A model generated the notes under the pieces. It did no database searches and was not told the DNA's origin. It saw only the letters and a list, made by a program, of their open reading frames with translations. A program made the position numbers and the translations under genes. A stretch of 64,000 nt of DNA from Solen grandis (taxonomy: Eukaryota > Mollusca > Bivalvia > Adapedonta > Solenidae), in assembly GCA_021229015.1 (NCBI GenBank), contig CM037777.1, positions 54,885,089 through 54,949,088 of the forward strand. The letters run 5' to 3'. Positions 50,701-62,600 of this stretch are shown here, piece by piece (within the stretch, counting starts at the first letter, position 1; every line of letters begins with the position of its first letter).

Positions 50701-53700
50701 ATACCCACAGACACACCAGTCAGGGGAAGGCTGGTCAGGGTTGGGATGAAATCCCCCTCCTGGTCTCTCAGAAGGCCTCATTACATGGAACAGTACCCCT
50801 GGCTCCACCTCAGATACCTTCAACAGGATATCTACAAGTTCCTCTCGAGTGAGGGAAGCAATCTCAGTCTGAAATATAAACATAATAAAAGGATCTGTTG
50901 AAAAAAGCATTCAAAGTATTAGACCTTGAAACACAAATTTTATATTACTGTTGGATATGGTCAAGGTCTTTCCTGGTTTAGTTTGATGTCTTTAATATTA
51001 AGCTCTAAATCCCAATGAATATTTAAATATATAAGTACAATTTTAAGGGAATATATATGCTGACTTACAATTCATGAAAATCAGTTTTGCCAGTATTTAC
51101 ATGTACATACCCTCAGGAAGTTTTGTCGAGCCTCTAAAGCCTCGTGTGGTTGGATGACTGGGCTCCTTGATCTTTCTCTCCCACGTCCTCTCCCCCTTCC
51201 TCTCCCTGAGCGGCCACCAGCACGCCTCCTGGAGCCCCTTCCTCGCCCTCGAGATGTTCTGGCTGGCTGGTGTTCATAGGATGAAACAACTGAAAGGTCA
51301 CTGCTACTCTGCAAATGTATAACGATGCCTATATATAACCTTTACAACATGAATATTCATGCATTAATTAATCACTTAATGAATATCAATGAACTGAACT
51401 TAAAATGGTATATGGAATCATGATTTCTTTTTGGACACATGGACTATGAAAAAAAACTAAGCTGCAGTATTGTATGTGTGAACAGAGGAAATCCTATAGG
51501 AGCTGTCTGATCTGGGTCTACTCTGTTTGCCAATGTGTCAAAATGAGTCTATATTAAGTAAAGGGTAAGCATTTCTATTTGATCTGATAAGACTCGATCT
51601 GATAAGACTCTGATTTTATTAAGAGGACTACTCCAAATAAGAGAGGAAGAAACACATAAATACTTTGTACATGTATGCATACAATAAATGAAGATCCAAT
51701 TAGTTTTGGTGGATAGTCCTGTTTATTCATTACTTGACCATGTAGATAATTATTTTATTTATTTTTTTCTTCTTTCATAGAAACATGTTTGATTGTAAAA
51801 TTCAAAGCCGTTTGATGGCATGACAGAAAAAAATGGCCGCCGTGATGAAAGACGAATGGTTTTGATTTGGATCTTATGATTGCAAATTGATGGATCATGA
51901 TTGTACATAATATTAAACGAATCGCATTACTGTATCAGTGTTGTTTAACAACAAATCCAACTTATCTATCATTTTATAACAGAAACCGCAATCGCTGATC
52001 AGATAGGCCGTATAAACTGAGTCGCGAAAACTAGAAACTTAGACAAACAATCCAAATTCCTGAGCCACAAAAGTTATATAGAAAAATGCATTAATTTATT
52101 CCTTGGATGAATAACACATCTAATTCATTAAAGAAATATTTCAATATAAATCAACAATTTTATAAACAAAATAATAAGTAAAATACTCACAGATGAAGTG
52201 GACATCTTCTTCGCGTCAAGTCGAGTTCTATTTTTAGATAGCTTGTATGTATATTTATGCAAATTAGGTAGTTTCCGGAACTCACCAGAGACACACGAAT
52301 CGTTGGCCGTGAAATTCCGTACTTTTGGACACGATGATGGTAAAGTGGATAATCCTCAGGGATAGACGTATTTTTATGAATTTTTTTTGTACCGAGGGTA
52401 TATCTTAAATGGTAAATGTCCATGATTTGAAACAATCAGGAAGTTTCAATTTATTAGCGCTAAACCGCCATATCTGTAGTATTGCAACTTTAAGGATTCA
52501 GATATCCAGACATCCAGATGGGCAGACAGACGGACGGACAAACGGAGGGCAAACCTATAGCCCCCCTCACCACCGGTAGGGATCTAATAATCAGCAGTAC
52601 TGACCTGGGCCTCCTCAAAAGCTCCACACTCTATGAGCCAGGTACAAATCATGGTGCCCGTTCTACCCTTGCCCCCTTTGCAGTGTATGGCCACCACATT
52701 GTCTGGGTGTTCCGACAGGAACTCATGCATGCTCTGGCAGAACCGCAGCATCGTCCTGTAGAAGCAACATACTTATATAGATACCTCAAAATAAACTATC
52801 CCGAATAATACCTTCCTAGCATACTCAAATCCACGTTGAAGTTTTAGGCCATATTTTGAGTTTGAGCATAGAAATAGTACTTAAGTTCTTCCTTGATATT
52901 CAAAACTAGGGGCCTAGTAATAAGTTCTCAAACATAATGACTGTCATTAAGTATGACTTTCTAGTTTAAACTTAAATATGGATATGAAATAAGAGGTTTA
53001 GGAATGATAACCATGTATGAGATCATACTGAGATCATTTGGTTATTTCCGTGCTGGCTAAATTTCGCACAATACTCTCCAATGATCAGTTTGCGCAGTGT
53101 TAAATTTGCACATCTGAATATACAGTCAAACCTGTCTTTAATGGTCTGTCAAGGGAATAAAAGAATGTGACAACTTAACAGAGGTGGTCGTTAAATAAAG
53201 GTTAAACAAATAACAAAATGTTTGTTCGGTAAAATTAAAACTAGAAAATTAAAAAATGCAGGTCGACTGCTTAATACAGGTCGACTGCTTAATACAGGTC
53301 GGCTGCTTAATACAGGTGGCTGATAATACAGGTCGACTGCTTAATACAGGTGGCTGATAATACAGGTCGACTGCTTAATACAGGTGGCCGATAATACAGG
53401 TCGACTGCTTAATACAGGTGGCTGATAATACAGGTCGACTGCTTAATACAGGTTCAACTGTAATGTTAAAAAAATCTTTTGTCTGTTTATTTTAATCAAG
53501 TTTTAATATGGCCCCGCTTATTGTCTCCTAATTTAATGCTAATTGGCATGTGTGCACTAGCTTTCCAAGGCAATCAGGAGGCATTTCTTGATGTCTCATG
53601 AAACCGAGAAAATGACCGACTTTGCCATAGTTGAAAATGAAACCTCAAAATCTTCTAAGGGGGACTGATAAGATGTTAAACAGGGCTCAAATTTATTTTT

Positions 53701-56551
53701 ATGTTTTTTCACACTTGCAAAAAAATGTGAGTGTCTTTATTTTCAACTCGCAAATTCCCAGCCTTGTCTTACTTACAAATTAATTTACTGTCATGGAAAT
53801 TACTTCAGATGGGCTAAACTTTTAAAAATATTGTATAAAAAAAAAAGGAAAAAGTGATTGTTTAAGCCAAGATTTTCACTTGCAAAAAATGCTAGTGGTT
53901 TAAAATATAACTCACAAACTTCTTTTTCTACTCACATTTTGCCGAAATGCGAGTGTTAATTATGAGCCCTGTTAATTGGGACTGTCTCCTTGATTCTTGT
54001 ACAAAACACAAATATATCCTCTGTTTAGAGTTCTGACAGGTAAAGGGAGATTGTGTCAGCTGATTGTGTTCATTTGATTGTTTGTTTGATGACAAGTGCC
54101 TATTTGTCACAGGTACAGTGGTGCCAAACTGTGTACATGTATTATGTCATAGAAATCATACAACACCCAGTCACATTATACCAACTCTCATCTGATCTGT
54201 CTTGGAGCTAGCTCCTTTATTTAGACTGACAGCACCAAGCTGGTATGTTTCAGTAACATTTTTTTAAGAAAGTATGGTATGTCGCCACCAGGGATAGTAG
54301 ATCTACGAATGTAGGTTTCCTGGTTTTTAATCCCTGGTAGGATGTAAACAAACCTGAGAGTGGGAACATTGTGATCATCAACATACAGACGCTCCACTCT
54401 GTTGTCAAAATAGGTCACATCATAGTCCTTTTCACCTGAAACAATATTTTAAAATGTTTTAACTGACTGGGACACTGACAGTATCTAAACATTAGGGGAC
54501 ATTTTGTCTTCATGGGACAGATAATTATGGTGCTGCCTCACTGCATGATCCCCAACTAGTCCCATTATCCTAACTTTGGACCAACAAGTCCTGGAACTAC
54601 CACCATGTACTGAGCACTAAGCATGGAGGATATATACCAGTACAGCGATTTTTTTAGCCTATTGGGAATGGGCAAAAAAGCCTTAAATAGGTTATTTTAC
54701 TATGCTGAGATACTGGTTTAAGATTCTTTTTAACTTTGCAACAATGTAAAGTTTTTGAAACTGATATTTCATGATTTTATCATTAAGAAAAGGGAAATTT
54801 TTTTTTTTTTAATTGGGAAGGGTCCTTTTACAATTGGGAATGGGTCCTGTGGGCATTAGGAAAGGGTCCTTTTACAATTGGAAACAGGTCCTGTGGGCAT
54901 TGGGAAGGGTCCTTTTACAGAACCCGTTCAAAAAAGGAAAGAAATCACTGCAGAACCATTTATTAACTTTGTAGGTCATGGACAGGGATGAAATCCGTGA
55001 CCTTCTGATTATGGAGTGGATTCTCTAACCATTTGGTCACAGGGACCAGTTATAATTTTTTGTAATCAATTACAAAACAATTCATAAAACATGACTGATT
55101 TAAGGAACCATATTAGTTATGAAAACACAAAAATAAATCAAATACCTAGGCCAAGCCCAAACGTGCAAAATATTCCACCAAAAAGGCTTTTGTATGATTT
55201 TAAAATTTTAACCCAAACTGGCATTTAAGAGTCTAAACAAGACTGACCCTTTACCACATAAATATTCATGGACAAGTTTATGACTTGATGAATATTAATT
55301 TACTGGAACTTTAAATGGTTAATGAAACAATGTTTTTTTTCTCTGCAATACAGACTTTGTAAGATTTGCGCTACAATACTGTATGAGTAAACAGGAAACC
55401 CTGATTAGACAGCCCATAAAAGGAGCCATCTAATCTGGGTCTACTCTGTTTTCAATGCCTCACAAGTCCTTATGAGGTAAAGGATTTGGACAACAATTAA
55501 CTTTTCCAGTTTTGCCATGAACATTTTAGCACCAACCTTCATTAATACAATGGGGTAAGTTTCCTGTCATGGTTAGATCAACTACTTATAACAAGCAGTA
55601 TCACAAACAATCCTGTGAGTCCAACACTGATCACATGATATCCCAGTGTAGTGATTGGATAATCTGATGACTCAATTTAAATACTTCTGTAAACATTGAA
55701 TAGGTCCATCCCTCCCCTGTCCAATTATCTTAATATTACATTTTTTCTATGCATTATTTTCCACCATTTTGATTTTATTTGATTCCAAAAGAGCTTTTTT
55801 TATAATGGAGAGTATGTTACACAATGGATAAATAAAATTTATAGAAATATTACATTGATATTTAAACAGATGAGATGTAAATCAATACTTACTGCACAAG
55901 TTATACAACTTGTAGTGACCTTTGTGTTTTGTTTCAAAAAAGCGAGACACCTCCTGTAAAGAAACGTAACATTCTCACTTGATTTGTAATAACAGTAGTA
56001 ATGCAGATTTAATGTCAGCAAAAATTGATGATTTTACATCAGAATCTTTTAAGGAACCATTCATTCAACAAATGTGTTTGAAGTGTTCTACACTGTAATT
56101 CTGAGCAAATTTATTTGTTCTGATTTAACTTTCTACCAAATATATTTAAGTTATTTGGAAAATTAGTCTACACAAGACAGAAACAGCCCTGCCACACTGC
56201 AGTATCACGCAGTAGACAAGTGGCATGATACCACATCCAAACACTGGCCGACCAGTCCTGGAACTACATGTACTTTTAAATTCTGTTCACTATGCAAGAG
56301 AGATGAGTCAGTACCATTTTTTTTTTTAGAATATTAGTTTACTGTGTCCAATGATCCTAATGTGACCCATGGTGGACTCTCTTGACCACTAGGAATATGT
56401 TATTTATATGAAGTTTATTTTAAAATTACATGACAATGAACATAATCGAAATCAAAGCTAAAAGGCATTCATATTGATTAAAAAATATTAAGACATTTAT
56501 AAGTAACCTCAATACAAAACTACAGAAAAACATGTTCTCTCCCCCCCCCAT

Positions 56552-56604
<53 letters not shown>

Positions 56605-59600
56605 ATATAAACATGACCATAACTACTACAAAGAGACTATGAAGATTACCGATATGTTGTTCCGATACATGGACTGGACACCCGATGAAGGGAAGGACAT
56701 GGCAATCATCTTCTCTGAAATATAAATCATAATTCTTTCTGATAAACTGTAATATATCACTTTATAGCCATATGACAGCATGATCTGGCTTTTCTATCAT
56801 CTAATAAAGGGGAGTTGTTTTGGAGTATACCATCATCATGACAGTATTTCATCCAGTTCATTTCAGATGGGGGAAGGGCCCCAAGTGCACAGAATCACCT
56901 AGATAGAACCACTGGCCTACTGGAAGGCTTCCTCACTATTAAAACTGAGACTTCAACCCATTGAAGTGAAATGCTGAATGATATTCACATAGTGAAAGAT
57001 AAAGCATACATGTAAAGCAGATTTAATATACTAGTTTGATATTACATTTAGCAGCGATGATATATCAAATGATAACCAGTATTTTGTTATATCTATGTTA
57101 CACTGAATATGAAGTCCGAGCATCTGACAAAGTATCAGTGTGTAAGTTCTTGTATTTATGATTGTACTGCATATAATTTTGATGATTTTAATTATTACTT
57201 ATATTAATTCTGTGTTTTGATAATGTTCACTATAACAATCAAAGACTGACAGCTCTGAGAGAACATGTTTTTTATGTGATGATGACACATTTCTCTTTTA
57301 TCTTTTGTTTAGTAAATGTAAATTTAATACTCAAGGATTAAATTCTAAAGCGATGCCAATAAACCTAACGTTAAACCACTTTAACCTCGTTTGAACATGG
57401 CTTAGATGGAAAGATAAATGCACCATTTGTTTCAATAGACTGCTAACAATAAGCATATCGCCACTCTTTCTCTCCGTATTTCTTTGCCTGTAGTTTGTAA
57501 GAAAATATGAATATGTGCAAGCAAATCTAAAACAACAATCATTCATTGTTAATTTACGTTTTTTTCTTTTCTTCTCAGTTTATATACACATGTACTTAAT
57601 ACATGTATAGGTAAATTGATGAAATTCAAAATAACAAAAATATATGTATCTTATAATGAAAAAATATTAAAAAAGGAAGCCTTCTAGCTGGCTTGCATTA
57701 AGTCGGTGATTCTACACGGATGCCTGTGCATTTGGGGTCTTCCTCCACCTGTAATTAGCTGAACGTCGCTATATGACTGAAATACTGTCGAAGTGACAAC
57801 AAACTCAAATAGTTAAGTCATAGTCAAGTCTTAATCTCCGTGTAGCAAAACAAGATGGTCAAGATGGCCCTCACGTGAATTTGGTTTGTTGTAGAAAGGC
57901 TGGAACCATGAGAGGATACTATATACCAAATATCAAAGCTGTAGCTCTGTATGTTTCTAAGAGAAGGCATTTTATAGTTATGCATTCTGATTGCATGGCA
58001 ATTAAAGTTCTTCATGATCCAACCAATGGTTTCAGAAGTAAAGTTTTTTTTGTTTTCCTTATTATACATATTGTAGTTCCATACAAAATCTGGGTGTGGT
58101 CCCAAGAGTGTCCCCATGTAAACCCTGATGCACAAATTTGTTGATAGAGTTGAGGCACCAGAAGCTGATGCTATGTATCAAATATCAAATCTGTAGGTCT
58201 GTATGTTTCTGAGAAAATGTATTTTAAAGTTATGCTTTCTGGTTGCCATGGCAACCAAAGTTCTTCATAAAATTCAGGAAAAAATAGGAAGTATCATTTT
58301 AGTTAAATATGGTGAAAATTCATGGAATAGTTTTGGAAGAGAAGTTTTTTCAAGAATTCACTATATAGTTCTATATAAAAAATCCAGGTGTGGCCATGGG
58401 CGTGGCCCATTGTGACCCCAGGGACACAAATTTTGCACTGATGTTGAGACAACATGAGCTGATGCTATGTACCAATATCCAATCTGTAGGTCTATATATT
58501 TCAGACAAAAAGCATTTTAAAGATTTTCCCTTCTGGTTGCTATAGCAACCAGAGTTTTTCATGGAATTGATATTAGGAATTAGGCTATCATAAATATCAT
58601 TTTGGTAAAATTTGATGAAAATCCATCAGGTAGTTCCAGAGAAGAAGATTGTTGAAACTGTGGACGCATGACAGACGACGGACAATTAAGTGCTCACAAA
58701 AGCTCACCCTGAGCTTTGCTTAGGTGAACTAAAAAGGAAAATCTAAATATAGATGTTTAAATATAGCCCTAAAATGTTGTGCAGAATTTTGTGCTACCAT
58801 AGAAAAACAAATTCAGTAAAAGTTGTATTTACAGTATTTTTCCTCCAGCATTTCACAGTTATTATAAACAGTAATTATAAACCTTCCACACAACATGCCA
58901 ACCTTTATCAGTTTCTTTCCTAAGTAGATATTAACCATAAATGTTCACATGATTTAATGCAATCAGGAATTAATTGTGCAAATGTACTTATTAGGAACCA
59001 GTAGCATGTGATAAAGCACAGTGCTAATTCATACCGGGCTTCATTATTCTCTCAACTATTTCTATAGTTCAATCATTTTATCTGGTATAATAGAGAGTAC
59101 AGTTCCCTATGATCCAGAATATCAGAAAGAGTAACTAGAATACTGACAAGGTCAGAAAGGGCCCTATATAAAGCTTCAAGAAGGGGTTAGGGGGTGAAGA
59201 GGAAAAAGCATAACATACTAAACATACATGTACTTTGTCAGATAAATATGGGAACTGTTTCTTTTCTACCAGCCCTAATAATGTTTATTTATTTTGAATT
59301 TAATTATTTTATCTAATTTTTCAATGTCAGTGAAGTATTTTCTAGGAAGTGCATTGATTACTGAAGTTAAATAAAGTTGAGGATTTGGGGTGAATTACTG
59401 ACACCTAAATAGGCAATTTTCCTATTCTAAGGGCTCTCTAGTGCATAGGACAATTTTGCTATTTATTGGACTTGACCTGGATTTATACCTTCATACATTT
59501 TCAGGAAGTTTAGTGAAGATTTAAAAAAAAATGTATGCCTTAGAGAGTGGACAAAGCTTAAATGTTAAATTTTGACTGATTCACATGCCATTCAAGAGCC

Positions 59601-62600
59601 ATAACTCTGATGTGCCTAAAGTGATTTGGCTGGTTATCAAACTTGGCCTAGATTTTTATACATACAATCATTCTCAGCAAGTTTGGTGAAGATCCAACTA
59701 ATTACAACTATTTGACTTAGAGAGTGGACAAAGCTAAACTGTTCAGTTTTGACTAATTCAAGGACCAAAACTCTGACATGCTTTAAGAGACTTGGCCAGT
59801 TATCAAACTTAACCTAAATTTTACAACTACAAGCATTCTCAGGAAGTTTGATTAAGATCTGATAAAAACTATTTGAGTTAGATAGCAGATAAAAAAAAGT
59901 GTAACCCTTTCCCTCATAGAGAAAACCATGAAAATACCTATGCGAACAACATAAAACCAGATCAGCCTGCGAGTGATCAGGTTTTGTGCTGTTCGCTGCT
60001 CCTCAGTGGTCTGGAAATGAGGACTTATTAATTAAATTTGGTAAGGTTTACCTGTGGTTTTCTGCAGATCAGGCTTTATGTGGTACCTATTGAGTGCGTC
60101 AAAATGAGTCTATATGAGGGAAAGGGTTAACAGACAAACACGGCAATTACTGTAGGGCGTACACACCATTGTGGGGTCCTAACTACTTTTTCAAGACAAC
60201 TATGTCCAGGAATTTGTGTGTATAAATGATTTTTATCAGTATTTTCTATCTCAGCAACAATACCTCTTAAATTCTTAACTACGGTACATATGCATTCCGC
60301 AATTCCTGATTAACCAAATATTTAAGTATACAACTGCTGATACAAGTTATTACAAACTGTACTTAGCAATAGGCACAATCAGTGTAATTTGAGCCTGGTC
60401 CCATTAAAATACTGGAAAAAAAATCAATTATATTTTCATAACTACGTAATTCCTGCCCTTTCTAAATAAACTGTGTCTAATTTATTACTGAGAGAAAATA
60501 CTGAACATTTCTACTATACATTGAACATACACAGGATGTTGTAGCAAAAGTAATTTCCTATAACCAAACATCATATGGTTAATGTAACCTACATTGGAAT
60601 AGCAATCAATCACTTTATTAATATCATATTCATTCTAAAGAGTATTCCATCAATAATTAACTACAGGCTCGTATTCATTGATTTTCGCAACTTTTATGTC
60701 TCCTATAGTAATTAACTACACCGCTTTTTTTCTTGGGATATAAGCCGCACATCTCGCTACACTGCCACTCTGATGATTGGTTTCATCAACACTGACAGCT
60801 TCCTAACATTCTACATGTATATATCTCCCATTGGATTCTGTTTTAATGTTTTCCAGTGGGATCTGAATCTGATATAACCAGAAGTTATACAATAGGAGAG
60901 GAACAGTTTTCTATAAATGAATTAAAATCCAGTAGAATCAACTCGTGATTTAATAATCATGTTCTGTTTCAATGAATAAATAAGACAATATGATAACAAC
61001 ATAGTCACTATCATTGTTTTATCTTGGCTAAGTCTTATGAGGGTTTTCTTTTTCAATTACCAGAATTCAGTTAGAGTAATTCATGAGCATGCAATTTAGT
61101 TTAAATGCTAAAATCTTAAATAACATCACAATTTGCATGTATTTTAGTAAATAATAAATCAAATACTGAAAGGAACATTAGTACCCTGATCCAGTGGTAT
61201 TGACTTGACTTGACTATTTGAGTTTACCGTCGCTTCGACAGTATTTCAGTCATATAGCGACGTCCAGCTAATTACAGGTGGAGGAAGACCCCGATGCACG
61301 GAGGCATCCGGGTAGAACTACACGGTGAGGGGCAAGTGTATCGACAACAGAATTTAAATGCTTTGCTTCCAAAATTTTATGAAGCTGAAATTACATTTTT
61401 TTCTGTCAATTTAGTGAAAGCACATACCTGTGATGTAGCAAAGGTCAAGGTCAAAGCCATCTTTGACATATCTTCTCTTGTTTTGTGACACAATGCGTCG
61501 AGAGGCTACGGCAAGATGCTTTCTTTGTTGCGATATCAAATAAATACCTCGGATGATACGGAGAATACGTAGACCTCTTCCAATGACTCCAAGTCTGAAG
61601 AAGACATGAACAGTGAAGGAAGGGCTGGAACAGTACAGGACCCTCATGGTATGGTACAGTAATCAGTACATGGTCTCACTTGTGGTATGGTACACATACT
61701 ATATGACTGATAAGCTCCTGGAATGAGGGACTAGAAGCTTTTATAACTTTTATATATAACAAAAAAACATTGACCTGTAGAATGGACAACGGTCAATAAT
61801 TCTAATACTATAATACCAAGGCTTTAGTAAACAACTGTTTCTCTCGTTAGAAACAACAAAAGTCAATGCAGTGGCTTTTAGACCAATCAAAAACCATTAC
61901 CTTCTTTCAAAATAGGCTACTTTTGCCTTTACTGATTAATACTCAATATGTATCAAAACTAGGAAGTATTTTTCAGGTACCAGTTCATTATCATGCCATT
62001 CCACCATACCATACCATTTCTGTCCCATATAACTCACTACATGGTTATCAAATAATGGGAAATCACACATTTTCATACATTTTAAATTTTTGTTATTTTT
62101 GTTATTAACTCATCAAAATTTTGTTTCTAAAATAAATCTGCCTTCATTCTAATGACATTGAACAGAAAACTTCTCTGAGAGAAAATATCTTGCAAGAGAT
62201 TTCTTTATGACAAAATATCTTACATGAATAACTAAATTTTGAACTTTAAAATTAATGAAAACTACTGATCTCCTTCAAAGGGTTAGCAAAAATCTTATTA
62301 TCCCGGCGTGCCATCCAATTAAATAAATTAAAGGTAATTCTGAAAATACTTTTCACACTTTGAAATTGGAATTGGAATTGGAATAATTCTTAATACCAGT
62401 TTGATTAATTAATTTTCATGTTAAAATTGTTAAATTACTTTTCTGTCTCACTACCGCTATTAAAGAAAGTAAAAAAAGGACAATCTTGCTCTTGCCACTT
62501 TGAGCTTCATCTAATTCTTTTCACATGCTAGAAAAGATTAAAAAAAAAAAAAGTGTAATTTTACCCAACTAATGTTGAAACAGGACAAAAACCTTAAACT

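Larger units (their letters stand above)
38960..52493. mobile_element. 13.5-kb TTAA-flanked DNA transposon with two convergent genes
   Basis: The termini are AGTTGCAATACT (38964-38975) and its exact reverse complement (52478-52489), each directly bordered on the outside by TTAA (38960-38963 and 52490-52493). The element lies inside an intron of the VSP gene. It contains a spliced transposase-like gene on the plus strand and a P2X7-ballast-domain gene on the minus strand, pointing toward each other, each with its start codon about 285-295 bp from its own end. TTAA target duplication is known for Kolobok and piggyBac elements; the transposase-like protein does not look like piggyBac, so Kolobok-related is my inference. 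Nested elements (40367-40723, 42935-43310, 43428-43730, about 47430-48115, 50145-50460, 51335-51568) sit only in introns or between genes. A single 12-bp TIR pair is modest evidence alone; combined with TTAA and the gene layout it is convincing. Confidence 0.82.

Noticed and set aside
49505..52205. A P2X receptor gene
   Set aside because: Only the cytoplasmic ballast domain is present. The complete four-exon frame has its own start and stop and no transmembrane or ATP-binding ectodomain.
38960..52493. piggyBac element
   Set aside because: TTAA fits, but the many-exon transposase with HxxDxWH...KN and GFHQ motifs does not resemble the piggyBac DDD domain as I know it. Kolobok-like is preferred but unproven.
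52605..52755. A PTEN gene
   Set aside because: The P-loop has CKGGKGR rather than CKAGKGR, and voltage-sensor S3/S4 exons lie upstream in the same reading frame, so it is VSP/TPTE.
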